In this document: one piece after another, positions 8,704 through 17,640 of the stretch | Layout: each line of letters opens with the position of its first letter | How positions within the stretch are numbered: position 1 is the first letter of the stretch | Source: Actinocorallia aurantiaca | GTDB lineage: Bacteria > Actinomycetota > Actinomycetes > Streptosporangiales > Streptosporangiaceae | Length of the DNA stretch: 64,000 bases | NCBI RefSeq assembly: GCF_039533685.1 | Contig: NZ_BAAATZ010000021.1 | Span: 124,001-188,000 of the forward strand | Reading direction: 5' to 3' | Translations under genes and position numbers: made by a program | The notes under the pieces: generated by a model | Told to the model about the DNA's origin: nothing | Database searches by the model: none | What the model saw: only the letters and a program-made list of their open reading frames with translations

Positions 8704-8745
8704 CCCCACAGCGCCCCACTGTACTCCACTCTTCCCCACCGTCAA
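8704..8745 (-). promoter_or_regulatory. dcw promoter with four-box MraZ operator
   Basis: Read on the minus strand, four TGGGG-type boxes (TGGGG, TGGAG, TGGGG, TGGGG) occur at 8734-8738, 8724-8728, 8714-8718 and 8704-8708, exactly ten bases apart, so all face one side of the helix. This is the known MraZ pattern of TGGGN repeats separated by five bases. A candidate promoter overlaps it: -35 TTGACG (8740-8745), 16-base spacer, -10 TACAGT (8718-8723). MraZ bound here would block RNA polymerase, implying autoregulation of mraZ and the cluster. Confidence 0.85.
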
Positions 8746-8803
8746 CTGTGAAAACCTGCGTTTCTCGGGGCTGGAGGATGTGAAATCGCCTGCTCAGCGA
8801 GGG

Positions 8804-8818
8804 TGGGGCGGAGTGGGG
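8804..8818 (+). promoter_or_regulatory. Possible second MraZ-type box pair, opposite orientation
   Basis: TGGGGCGGAGTGGGG on the plus strand repeats the TGGGG-N5-TGGGG spacing of the main operator but points toward the divergent moxR genes. Only two boxes are present in G-rich DNA, so chance is a real alternative. The adjoining 8819-8860 is a G/C-only stretch with several self-complementary runs. Confidence 0.35.
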
Positions 8819-8910
8819 GGCCGACGGGCCCCCGGGGCCCGGGGGGACTCGGCAGCCGGGAGATGCCGGGGAGATGTCCGAAACATGACCGTTGAAGCAC
8901 TTAACGGCGT

Positions 8911-8964
8911 ACTGTCGGTAACAGTGGCAGGCTTATAGAGCCCCATATTGTCGGTAACCCCGAC
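8911..8964 (+). promoter_or_regulatory. Paired TGTCGGTAAC repeats upstream of moxR
   Basis: TGTCGGTAAC occurs at 8913-8922 and again at 8949-8958, 36 bases apart. Each copy sits in a small palindrome with a five-base centre: ACTGT/ACAGT (8911-8925) and GTCGG/CCGAC (8950-8964). A -10-like GATAAT follows at 8973-8978. The arrangement looks like a regulator site for the moxR operon; no candidate binder is recognisable nearby. Confidence 0.45.
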
Positions 8965-9052
8965 GAACCCCGGATAATGCTCCAAGCCGCATCGGCATGT
9001 GGAGAGCAATACATTTGGCCCTGAACAAGGGCTGACTCAGGGCGGAGACTTC

Positions 9053-10030
<978 letters not shown>

Positions 10031-10032
10031 CC

Positions 10033-11268
10033 GTGAGGCTGCTGAGGGTGGCGCTGGACGCGCTCACCGTCCGGGGGCGGTCGTTCGCCGCGGCCGGGCT
10101 CACCGCGGTGGCGTGCGCGATCCTGCTCGGCGAGGAGGATCTGCTGCGGGCCGGGCTGCTGGTGCTCGTCCTGCCGGTGTTCTCGGTGTTCGCCGTCTCC
10201 CGTACCCGCTACCGGCTCGCCTGCGCGCGGCGGCTCGGGCCGCCCCGGCTGTCCGTCGGCCACGAGGCGCGGGCCGACGTGCGGCTGGAGAACGTTTCGC
10301 GGCTGTCGTCGGGACTGCTGCTGGTCGAGGACCGGGTGCCCTACACGCTGGGCGGGCGGGCCAGGTTCGTGCTCGACCGCATCGAGCCGCTCGGCTCGCG
10401 GGAGCTGAGCTACCGGCTGCGCTCGGACGTCCGGGGCCGGTTCAAGATCGGACCGCTGACCGTGCGGCTCGCCGACCCGTTCGGTCTGGTGGAACTGGCC
10501 CGCTCCTTCAGCCTGACCGACACCCTGACCGTCACCCCCCTGACCGTGGCCCTGCCGCCCGGCCGGATCCCCGGCGCGTGGCACGGCGAGGGCCAGAGCC
10601 TGGCCAGGACGGTCGCCGCCGCGGGCGAGGACGACGTGACGCCGCGGGAGTACCGGCGCGGCGACGACCTGCGCCGGGTGCACTGGCGCTCCACCGCCCG
10701 GTACGGCGAGCTGATGGTCCGGCGCGAGGAGCAGCAGTGGCAGAGCCGCGCCGTCCTGCTGCTGGACACCCGGCGCGCCGGGCACACCGGGGAGGGCCCC
10801 GGCTCCTCCTTCGAGCAGGCGGTGTCGGTCGCCGCCTCGGTGGGGGTCCACCTCGCGCGCGAGGGACTGCCGCTGCGCTTCGCCACCGACTCCGGCCGCG
10901 GCGCGGACCTCCCCGCCGGGTCGGGTCCCGCCGCGGGCGGAGAACTGCTGGACGTGCTGGCCGTCATCGGCCAGAGCGACGGCACCGCGCTCCTGCCGGG
11001 CCTGGCCGCGGTGCGAGGGTCCGGACGCGACGGCGAGGCGCTGATCATCGGGGTCTTCGGCCGGCTCACCGCGGAGGAGGCCAGGGCGCTCGCCGCCGCC
11101 CGGCGCGGCACCGCGATCGGGATCGCGATCCTGCTGGACTCCGACCGCGGGCCCGACGGCGCGGCCGGGTTCCTGCGCGGCGCCGGCTGGCGGGTCCTGA
11201 CCGTCTCCTCCGTCGCCGAACTACCCGCCGCGTGGACGGGCGTGCAGGGGGAACCCGGTGCGCACTAG
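10033..11268 (+). CDS. DUF58 domain-containing protein
   Basis: 411-residue protein with two membrane helices near the N-terminus (about residues 17-50), then a beta-rich region and the DUF58 core. The family signature is clear: PREYRRGDDLRRVHWRSTA followed by LMVRREEQQW, then a von Willebrand A-like fold. It starts at GTG 10033, two bases after the moxR stop, so translation is coupled. DUF58 proteins are regular partners of MoxR ATPases and TgpA-type transglutaminases, and the trio is presumed to act at the membrane; its biochemical role is not settled. The C-terminal 200 residues are Ala/Gly-rich but carry ordered-looking strands. Confidence 0.9.
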   Translation: MRLLRVALDALTVRGRSFAAAGLTAVACAILLGEEDLLRAGLLVLVLPVFSVFAVSRTRYRLACARRLGPPRLSVGHEARADVRLENVSRLSSGLLLVEDRVPYTLGGRARFVLDRIEPLGSRELSYRLRSDVRGRFKIGPLTVRLADPFGLVELARSFSLTDTLTVTPLTVALPPGRIPGAWHGEGQSLARTVAAAGEDDVTPREYRRGDDLRRVHWRSTARYGELMVRREEQQWQSRAVLLLDTRRAGHTGEGPGSSFEQAVSVAASVGVHLAREGLPLRFATDSGRGADLPAGSGPAAGGELLDVLAVIGQSDGTALLPGLAAVRGSGRDGEALIIGVFGRLTAEEARALAAARRGTAIGIAILLDSDRGPDGAAGFLRGAGWRVLTVSSVAELPAAWTGVQGEPGAH

Positions 11269-11283
11269 GGAGGAACGGTCCGT

Positions 11284-13644
11284 ATGAACACCACGGGCGC
11301 CAGGCCCGGCCTGAGCGTGATCGCGGCCCTGGCGACGCTGCTGAGCGCCGCCAGCCTCTACCCGCTGTTCCAGGGCCGCAGTTGGGTCCTGCCCGTGACG
11401 GGCGCCGTCGCGGTGGTCGCCGTGACCGGAATGGCCGCCCGGCGGCTGCGGGTGCATCCGTTGTTCGACCTGCTGGCCGGGCCCGCCATGCTGGTGCTGT
11501 ACGCGACGGCGCTGTACTCGGGCGCGTCGGCGTTCCTCTGGGCGATCCCCACCCCCTCTTCGGTGGCCGTGCTCACCGACGTGCTGCGGGAGGGCTGGAG
11601 CACAGCCGAGACCTACGCCGCGCCGCTGCCGGTCAACGACGGGGTGCGGCTGCTGGCCGTCCTCGGCGTCGGGCTGGTCGCCTCGACCGTGGACCTGCTG
11701 GCCGTCCGGCTGCGCCGGGCCGCGCCCGCCGGGCTCCCGCTGCTGGCCCTGTACAGCGTCCCCGTCGCGGTGCCGGCCGAGGGCGTGCACTGGGCGGCGT
11801 TCGCCGCGGGCTCCGCCGGTTACCTGGCCATGCTGGTCGCCGACGCCCGGACCCGGGTGACGGGCTGGGGCCGGCCGGTCTTCACCCCGCGCCCCGACCG
11901 GGAGGAGCCCGGGCCGCGGCCGACGGGCTCGGCGGGGCGGCGGGTCGGCCTCGCCTCGATCGCGGTCGCCGTCGCGGTGCCCGCCCTCCTGCCCGCCCTG
12001 CTGCCCGGCGTCGCCTCCGACGGGATGTTCGGGCTCGGCGACCGGGAGGAGGGGGGATCCACCACGATCACCACCGCCGACCCGCTCGTCGACCTCAAGC
12101 GCAAGCTCACCCGGCTGGGCGACGAGGAGGTCCTGAGGTACACCACCACCGCGGAGAACCCCGACTACCTGCGCATCTACGCGCTCGACCGGTTCGACGG
12201 CAACCGCTGGACCTACTCCCCCCTGGTCGCGGGGGACGCGCCGCGGATCGAGGACGGCCGGCCCCTGCCCCCCGTCCCCGGGCTGTCGGTGGCCTCCGGC
12301 GAGGACGGCACCACCGACATCGTGGTCGGCGAGAAGATCAGGGACATGAAGTTCCTGCCGCTGCCCTACGCGCCCCGGCAGGTGCGGATCGAGGGGAACG
12401 GCTGGCGGGCCGACCGGCGGTCGCTGATGGTCTTCTCCACCGGCGGGGACGCCGACGGCATGTCCTACTCGGTGGACAGCCGCCGGGCCGTGCCCACCAC
12501 CGGGCAGTTGCGCGCCGCGCGCCCCGCCGCCATGCCCGCCGAGTACACCCGGCTGCCGGACCGGCTGCCCGCGGAGCTGACCAGGCTGACCCGGAAGGTC
12601 ACCGACGAGGGCGCCACCCCGTTCGACAAGGCGGTCCTGCTGCAGCGCTGGTTCCACAAGGAGTTCACCTACTCGCTGGAGCCGGCGCCGCCGAGCCGGA
12701 TGTCGGACCTGGTGGTCTTCCTCCGCGACCGCGAGGGCTACTGCGAGCAGTTCGCCGCGACGATGGCGCTGATGACCCGCATGGTGGGCATCCCCTCCCG
12801 CGTGGTCGTCGGGTACGCGCCCGGCTCGCCGGAGGACGACGGCCTCTACGTCGTCCGGCAGAAGGACGCCCACGCCTGGACCGAGCTGTACTTCGAGGGC
12901 GCAGGCTGGGTGCGGTTCGAGCCGACGCCCTCGGGGCCGGGCGCGCCCGACTCCATGGGCATCCCCGACTACACCCGGCAGGAGTCCCGGCCGGACGGGA
13001 AGGCGACCGCCGAGCCCACGAAGTCCGCCGAGTCCGCCGAACCGACCCCCACGGCGTCCGCGGGCGCGACTCCCGGAGCCGGCCCCCGGCCCGAGGCCTC
13101 GGAGACGGCGGCCCCCGCGGAGGCGTCGCAGGGTTCCCCCGTTCCGGTGGGCTGGCTCCTGGGCACCCTGGCCGTGGTGCTCCTGTGCTCGGCGCCGCGC
13201 CTGGTCAGGGAGGCGGCCCGGTGGCGGCGCTGGGCCGGGGCCGACGATCCGGCCGCGGCCGCCACGGCGGCCTGGGCGCAGCTGCGGGCCGACACCCTCG
13301 ACCACAAACTGGGCTGGCACGTCTCGGAGTCGCCCCGCGGCGTCCTGCGCCGGCTGGGACCCGCCCTCGGCGCGGAGGTCGCCGAGCCGCTGGCCCGCAT
13401 CACCCTGGCCCAGGAGCTGTCCCGCTACGCCCCGCCCGGCCATCTCCAGCGGCCCACCCCGCAGGGGCTGCGCACCGACGCGGAGACGGTCCGCGCCGCC
13501 CTGTCCGCCTCCGCCTCCTCCGCCGACCGGTGGCAGGCCCGGATGTTCCCGGCCTCCTCCCTGGACGTCCTGCGCCGGGCCGCCGACCGGCTGAAGGGCC
13601 TGGCGCCCGGCCGGGACCGCGGGTCCCCGGGCCCGGACGCCTGA
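11284..13644 (+). CDS. TgpA-like membrane transglutaminase (DUF3488/DUF4129)
   Basis: 786-residue membrane enzyme, last gene of the MoxR-DUF58-TgpA operon. The N-terminal 240 residues hold about six membrane helices; an extracytoplasmic transglutaminase core follows with Cys487 in GYCEQFA and His530 in DAHAWTE. The third triad position reads FEPTP, with Glu where Asp is common, a change often seen in such proteins. A Thr/Ser/Pro/Ala-rich linker (about 570-615) leads to one more membrane helix (about 618-640) and a cytoplasmic DUF4129-like tail. ATG 11284 has AGGGAGGA nine bases upstream. It probably forms or cleaves amide bonds on cell-envelope proteins; the substrate is unknown. Confidence 0.9.
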   Translation: MNTTGARPGLSVIAALATLLSAASLYPLFQGRSWVLPVTGAVAVVAVTGMAARRLRVHPLFDLLAGPAMLVLYATALYSGASAFLWAIPTPSSVAVLTDVLREGWSTAETYAAPLPVNDGVRLLAVLGVGLVASTVDLLAVRLRRAAPAGLPLLALYSVPVAVPAEGVHWAAFAAGSAGYLAMLVADARTRVTGWGRPVFTPRPDREEPGPRPTGSAGRRVGLASIAVAVAVPALLPALLPGVASDGMFGLGDREEGGSTTITTADPLVDLKRKLTRLGDEEVLRYTTTAENPDYLRIYALDRFDGNRWTYSPLVAGDAPRIEDGRPLPPVPGLSVASGEDGTTDIVVGEKIRDMKFLPLPYAPRQVRIEGNGWRADRRSLMVFSTGGDADGMSYSVDSRRAVPTTGQLRAARPAAMPAEYTRLPDRLPAELTRLTRKVTDEGATPFDKAVLLQRWFHKEFTYSLEPAPPSRMSDLVVFLRDREGYCEQFAATMALMTRMVGIPSRVVVGYAPGSPEDDGLYVVRQKDAHAWTELYFEGAGWVRFEPTPSGPGAPDSMGIPDYTRQESRPDGKATAEPTKSAESAEPTPTASAGATPGAGPRPEASETAAPAEASQGSPVPVGWLLGTLAVVLLCSAPRLVREAARWRRWAGADDPAAAATAAWAQLRADTLDHKLGWHVSESPRGVLRRLGPALGAEVAEPLARITLAQELSRYAPPGHLQRPTPQGLRTDAETVRAALSASASSADRWQARMFPASSLDVLRRAADRLKGLAPGRDRGSPGPDA

Positions 13645-13665
13645 CCGGCCGGGAGCCCGAACGCG

Positions 13666-13699
13666 AGGAAGGCCGCACCCCAGGGGGTGCGGCCTTCCT
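13666..13699. terminator. Hairpin between convergent tgpA-like and DUF3040 genes
   Basis: AGGAAGGCCGCACCCC and its near-perfect complement GGGGTGCGGCCTTCCT form a 14-16 bp stem with almost no loop, 22 bases past one stop codon and 24 bases before the other. There is no T-run, as usual in this GC range. It probably serves both strands. Confidence 0.8.
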
Positions 13700-13722
13700 G
13701 CGTACACGGGTGGAGCGGAAGG

Positions 13723-14133
13723 TCAGGAGCCCTCTTCGGTCCTGCGGCGCCACCGCTCCTCGAGCCGGTTCATGAAACCGGACTGCTGCCGCCCGCGCGG
13801 GGCACGGCCGCCGGCCGAACCGCCGTCGGAGTCGTAGTCTCCGCCGATACCGGTCATGCGCTTCCAGCTGGACAGGGCCCAGACCCCGCTGGCGAGCATG
13901 AGCAGGAAGCCCGTCACGCTGATCGCGACGCTGAGGGTGCCCTTGCTCACCACCAGCCCGGCCATCAGCACCGAGATGCCGATCACCAGGCCCAGGGCGG
14001 CCTTGATGACCTGGCGCTTGTAGTGGCTCTGTGGATTGGTGGTGCGGACGGCATGCGCGAACTTCGGGTCTGCCGCATACAGTTCGCGCTCGATCTGGTC
14101 GAGCAGACGTTGCTCGTGCTCAGAGAGCGGCAC
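13723..14133 (-). CDS. DUF3040 domain membrane protein
   Basis: 136-residue actinobacterial protein with the DUF3040 signature at its N-terminus (PLSEHEQRLLDQIERELYA), then two membrane helices at about residues 45-85 and a Gly/Arg-rich cytoplasmic tail. GTG 14133 is the start because GGGAGG lies four bases before it; the frame could be extended to a TTG at 14145. The function of DUF3040 is unknown. The gene stands alone, minus strand, convergent with the transglutaminase operon. Upstream (14134-14270) there is a 6-bp inverted repeat, TTAGCC/GGCTAA at 14179-14202, that could be a regulatory site. Confidence 0.88.
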   Translation of the reverse strand: MPLSEHEQRLLDQIERELYAADPKFAHAVRTTNPQSHYKRQVIKAALGLVIGISVLMAGLVVSKGTLSVAISVTGFLLMLASGVWALSSWKRMTGIGGDYDSDGGSAGGRAPRGRQQSGFMNRLEERWRRRTEEGS

Positions 14134-14270
14134 GGTGCCTCCCAACGACTGCCCCGTGGATCAGGTGCCTGGTGCTCCTTAGCCGGACGGGGACCTGGCT
14201 AACGGTGATATGCCCAGAATACGAGTCCAGACGACCTGAGTGAAGAAAACCGTCGGGGTGAGACCACAAG

Positions 14271-15575
14271 CTATTCATCCACGGCCCTTCTCATGGGTGC
14301 TCCACCGTCCCCTTCGCCACTGTCGCCACGCCCGTTCCCGCGGGGGCCGCGGGACGGGCGGATCAGGGCCGCGGGGCGGATCGCCCCCCGGCCGAACCTG
14401 CGGGCCGCCTCGTCCATGGCCTGCTCGGCCTCCCGCCAGCCGTGTTCCGGCTCGTCCAGGGCCAGCTGCCGGGACTCCGGCCCGGCCCCTGCCAGATTCT
14501 CCACCCTGACGCCCACCAGACGCAGTGGTACCCGTTCAAGTCCCGAGGCCTCGTAGAGCTCGCACGCTGTGATGTAGATCACACGTGAGAGATCCGTCGA
14601 CTCGGGAAGGGTCCGGGACCTGGTGATCGTCGAGAAGTCCGGCTCCCTGAGTTTGACGCTCACGGTGCGTCCCCGGTTCCCGGACGCCCGCAGCCGGGCC
14701 CCGACCTTCTCCGCCAGCCGGAGCAGCTCGCGGCGCACCTCCTCGGGATCCACGACGTCGATCTCGAAGGTCTCCTCGGCGCCGACGCTCTTGTCGGGGG
14801 CGTGCGGGCGGACGGGGCGAGGGTCCCTTCCCCAGGCCAGCTCGTGCAGGTGAGCCCCCTGAGCGGCCCCCAGCTCGCGCCTGAGCGTCTCCGCGGGCAT
14901 CCGGGCCAGTTCCCCCACGGTGCGCAGGCCCAGGCGTCGCAGATGCTCCTCCGTGCGCTCCCCCACCCCCCACAGGGCCGCCACGGGCAGGGGGTGCAGG
15001 AACTCCAGGACGCCGCCGGAGGGAACCACCATCAGCCCGTCGGGCTTGCAGCGGGTAGAGGCCAGCTTGGCCAGGAACTTCGTGGGCGCCACCCCCACCG
15101 AGCAGGTCAGGCCCAGCTCGCCGGCCACCCGCTCCCGGATGGCCGTGGCGATCCGCACCGGACGGCCGAACAGCTTGAGGGCCCCCGACACGTCCAGGAA
15201 CGCCTCGTCCAGGGAGAGCGGCTCCACCATCGGCGTGAAGTCAAAAAAGATCTCCCTGACCCGGCGGGAGGCGGCCGAGTACTTGCCGTGGGCCGGCTCC
15301 AGGACGACCGCCCGCGGGCACAGCCGCAGCGCCCGGCTCATCGGCATCGCCGAGTGCACCCCGAACCGCCGGGCCTCGTAGGAGGCGGCGGCGACCACCC
15401 CCCGGCCGCCCCGGCCGCCGACCAGAACCGGCCGCCCCCTCAGCTCCGGGCGGTCCAGAAGCTCCACGGACACGAAGAACGCGTCCATGTCCACGTGCAG
15501 GATCGGGCAGCCGGCGTCGTCCCCGGGCGGGCCCGGCGGCGTCCCCGGGCGGTCCAGTTGCTGTTTGCGGGACAT
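14271..15575 (-). CDS. dinB: DNA polymerase IV (Y family)
   Basis: Error-prone translesion polymerase of 434 residues. Catalytic signatures are intact: HVDMDAFFVSVE near residue 28 with two metal-binding acidic residues, YEARRFGVHSAMP, and SLDEAFLDVSG, which supplies the Asp-Glu pair. Helix-hairpin-helix (LWGVGERTEEHLRRLG) and little-finger domains follow. The C-terminus lacks an obvious beta-clamp motif but has a Gly-rich tail. ATG 15575 shares one base with the stop of the upstream methyltransferase gene (TGATG), so the two form an operon. I found no clear LexA box in front of the pair. The usual actinobacterial length is 350-480. Confidence 0.95.
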   Translation of the reverse strand: MSRKQQLDRPGTPPGPPGDDAGCPILHVDMDAFFVSVELLDRPELRGRPVLVGGRGGRGVVAAASYEARRFGVHSAMPMSRALRLCPRAVVLEPAHGKYSAASRRVREIFFDFTPMVEPLSLDEAFLDVSGALKLFGRPVRIATAIRERVAGELGLTCSVGVAPTKFLAKLASTRCKPDGLMVVPSGGVLEFLHPLPVAALWGVGERTEEHLRRLGLRTVGELARMPAETLRRELGAAQGAHLHELAWGRDPRPVRPHAPDKSVGAEETFEIDVVDPEEVRRELLRLAEKVGARLRASGNRGRTVSVKLREPDFSTITRSRTLPESTDLSRVIYITACELYEASGLERVPLRLVGVRVENLAGAGPESRQLALDEPEHGWREAEQAMDEAARRFGRGAIRPAALIRPSRGPRGNGRGDSGEGDGGAPMRRAVDE

Positions 15576-16315
15576 CAGGCCGGGCGTCTGGCGAACAGGT
15601 GCAGCCTGGCGGCCAGCGACCTCAGCACCGGGTGGGCGGAGGCGGCGGCCTCCAGGGCGCGCAGGGACTCGGCGGCCTGCGGGTCGGACTCGGCCGGACC
15701 GCCCGGCAGGAGGTCGGAGAAGATCCGCACCCCGTGGACCTCCGGCTGCGCCAGCCCGGCCGCCGAGGCCAGGTCCAGCAGGGACTCGGGGGTGAAGCGG
15801 CGCGGGAGGCGGCCGCCCTCGCCGGGGTCGGCCAGCAGCAGGCGGGCCTCCTCGAAACGGCCGGCCGCGGCGCGGTGGACCACCGCGGCCAGGGCTCCGG
15901 GCACCAGGAGGCTCAGCCCGCCCCCGGGCCTCAGGGCGGTGACGAGCGCGCCCACGGCGGCGTCGAGGTCGTCGACGTACTGCAGCACGTTGTGGCACAG
16001 GACCAGGTCCGCGGCCGAGGCGCCTACGGCGCCCTCCAGCCCGGCGGCCTCGCCCTGCACCGCGCGGACCCCGACCCCGGCCTCCGCGGCGCGGCGCTCC
16101 AGGGTCGCCAGCGCGTCCGGGCTGGGGTCCACGACCGTCACCCGGTGGCCCAGAGCGGCCAGCGGCACGGCGGAGTGCCCGGTGCCGCCCCCGACGTCGA
16201 CCACGTCCAGCGGGCCGTTCCCCAGCAGCGGGGCCAGCAGGTCCCGCACCGCGGCGCCGGCTCCCGGCCTGCCGGAGCCCCCGCCGTGGGTGTGCATTTC
16301 CTCGTCCACGGTCAT
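15575..16315 (-). CDS. Class I SAM-dependent methyltransferase
   Basis: 246-residue soluble protein with the class I methyltransferase fold. Motif I is VVDVGGGTGHSAVPLA (about residues 38-53), motif II includes VTVVDPSPDAL, and LVLCHNVLQYVDD supplies motif IV. It resembles a UbiE/Coq5-type or SmtA-like small-molecule or tRNA methyltransferase, but the substrate cannot be read from sequence. ATG 16315 is the first start in the frame; MHTHGG at residue 7 is an alternative. It overlaps dinB by one base, so it is probably expressed with the polymerase, yet no functional tie is known to me. Confidence 0.85.
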   Translation of the reverse strand: MTVDEEMHTHGGGSGRPGAGAAVRDLLAPLLGNGPLDVVDVGGGTGHSAVPLAALGHRVTVVDPSPDALATLERRAAEAGVGVRAVQGEAAGLEGAVGASAADLVLCHNVLQYVDDLDAAVGALVTALRPGGGLSLLVPGALAAVVHRAAAGRFEEARLLLADPGEGGRLPRRFTPESLLDLASAAGLAQPEVHGVRIFSDLLPGGPAESDPQAAESLRALEAAASAHPVLRSLAARLHLFARRPA

Positions 16316-16409
16316 GCTCCCAGCCTAGCCAGGCGGACCGACGGAGCACCGGCCCCTCGGAGGAGGGCATGGCACGGCCGCCCGGCGCGCGAGGACGCGG
16401 GGAGCCGGG

Positions 16410-16445
16410 CCCGTCGCGGACCCGTGCGGGCGGGCCCGCGACGGG
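16410..16445 (-). terminator. Hairpin immediately downstream of nusB
   Basis: CCCGTCGCGG (16410-16419) pairs perfectly with CCGCGACGGG (16436-16445), a 10-bp stem directly abutting the nusB stop codon. No T-run follows. Confidence 0.7.
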
Positions 16446-16862
16446 TCACAGGGCCAGGCTGGGCTTGAGGTCCTGCAGCCTCGAGAGCAGGCCGTTGACG
16501 AACTTCGGGGACTCCTCTGTGGAGAAGTCCGTGGCCAGCGCCACCGCCTCGCTGAGGGCGACCCCGTCGGGGACGTCGTCGGCCCACAGCAGCTCGTAGG
16601 CGCCGATGCGCAGCACGGTCAGGTCCACCGCGGGCATGCGGTCCAGCGTCCAGCCCACCGCGTAGGTGGCCAGCAGCTCGTCGATGCGCTCGCGGTGGCT
16701 GTTCACCCCCTCGATCAGGCGGACGGCGTGGCCGTGCTCGGCCAGCTCCTCGCCCTTGGCCTTGCCGCGGCGCTGCAGCACCTCACCCGGGGAGATGTCC
16801 CGCTGCTGCGCCTCGAAGAGGATCTCGAAGGCGTAGCGGCGGGCCTTGGTGCGAGCTGCCAT
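16446..16862 (-). CDS. nusB: Transcription antitermination factor NusB
   Basis: 138-residue all-helical RNA-binding protein that joins NusE (S10) on boxA to promote antitermination during rRNA transcription. The N-terminus MAARTKARRYAFEILFEAQQ is the family signature, and the C-terminal helices (VALSEAVALATDFSTEESPKFVNGLLSRL, split here by function rather than motif) carry the conserved lysine-phenylalanine-valine-asparagine-glycine region near residues 121-125. ATG 16862 overlaps the efp stop by one base (TGATG). Gene pair efp-nusB is standard in Actinobacteria. Confidence 0.95.
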   Translation of the reverse strand: MAARTKARRYAFEILFEAQQRDISPGEVLQRRGKAKGEELAEHGHAVRLIEGVNSHRERIDELLATYAVGWTLDRMPAVDLTVLRIGAYELLWADDVPDGVALSEAVALATDFSTEESPKFVNGLLSRLQDLKPSLAL

Positions 16863-17422
16863 CAGGCGCGGCCGAGGTAGTCGCCGGTCCGGGTGTCGAC
16901 CTTGATCTTCTCGCCCGTGGTGATGAACAGCGGGACCTTGATCTCCGCGCCGGTCTCCAGCGTGGCGGGCTTGGTGCCGCCGGTGGAGCGGTCGCCCTGC
17001 AGGCCCGGGTCGGTGTGGGCGACGACGATCTCGACGGTCACCGGGAGCTCGACGTAGAGCACCTCGCCCTCGTGCATCGCCAGCATCGCCTGGCCGTTGT
17101 CCAGCAGGAACTTGGCCGCGTCGCCGAGGACCGCCGGCGGGACGTGCAGCATCTCGTAGGACTCGGTGTCCATGAACACGTAGTCCTCGCCGTCCTTGTA
17201 CGAGAACTGCATGTCGCGCTTGTCGACGGTGGCGGTCTCCACCTTCATGCCCGCGTTGAAGGTCTTGTCGACGATCTTCCCGGACTTGACATGCTTGATC
17301 TTGGTACGGACGAAAGCGGGGCCCTTGCCCGGCTTGACGTGCTGGAACTCCACGACCGACCACAGCTCGCCGGTGTCGAGCTTGAGTACCATGCCGTTCT
17401 TCAGGTCGTTCGTCGTCGCCAC
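16862..17422 (-). CDS. efp: Translation elongation factor P
   Basis: 186-residue tRNA-mimic that relieves ribosome stalling at polyproline. Three beta-barrel domains; the tip loop reads KPGKGPAFVRTK, with the lysine between glycines at the position modified in other bacteria. No modification genes (EpmAB, YmfI, EarP) lie here. ATG 17422 starts MATTNDLKNG, as in relatives. The gene leads nusB and normally follows the aro genes in Actinobacteria; here 3.4 kb of accessory genes separate it from aroQ. A -10-like TAAACT occurs about 120 bases upstream. Confidence 0.97.
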   Translation of the reverse strand: MATTNDLKNGMVLKLDTGELWSVVEFQHVKPGKGPAFVRTKIKHVKSGKIVDKTFNAGMKVETATVDKRDMQFSYKDGEDYVFMDTESYEMLHVPPAVLGDAAKFLLDNGQAMLAMHEGEVLYVELPVTVEIVVAHTDPGLQGDRSTGGTKPATLETGAEIKVPLFITTGEKIKVDTRTGDYLGRA

Positions 17423-17542
17423 TCGAATCGTCTTTCCGTCGCGGAGCCCGCCCTCGGGCGGGCGGTCCCTGGCTTCTTGGTCTGGTGAGGAGCTCCGGGC
17501 CGTCCGCCCTGACCCCCGCGCTCGAGGGGAACTCGATCTCTC

Positions 17543-17548
17543 AGTTTA
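17543..17548 (-). promoter_or_regulatory. Possible efp promoter -10
   Basis: TAAACT on the minus strand fits TANNNT, 120 bases upstream of efp in the 218-base spacer that otherwise holds only a terminator and GC-rich inverted repeats. No convincing -35 is visible. Confidence 0.35.
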
Positions 17549-17592
17549 CCGGGCTCGGCGGCGCTCCTCCGTCGTGCGGCGGAGCACGAGAA

Positions 17593-17628
17593 GAACCCCG
17601 CGGACGCGGGGAGGCGTCCACGGGGTTC
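17593..17628 (-). terminator. Intrinsic-type hairpin after the LLM oxidoreductase gene
   Basis: GAACCCCG-C-GGACGC (17593-17607) pairs with GCGTCC-A-CGGGGTTC (17614-17628): 14 pairs with one mismatch and a six-base loop, starting 13 bases past the stop codon at 17641. On the minus strand it is followed by CTTCTCG, with little T. Confidence 0.8.
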
Positions 17629-17640
17629 GGCGGCCGCGGC

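Noticed and set aside
14134..14270. LexA/SOS box for dinB
   Set aside because: dinB is preceded by the methyltransferase gene, and no GAAC-N4-GTTC type box was seen near either start; this spacer is downstream of dinB.
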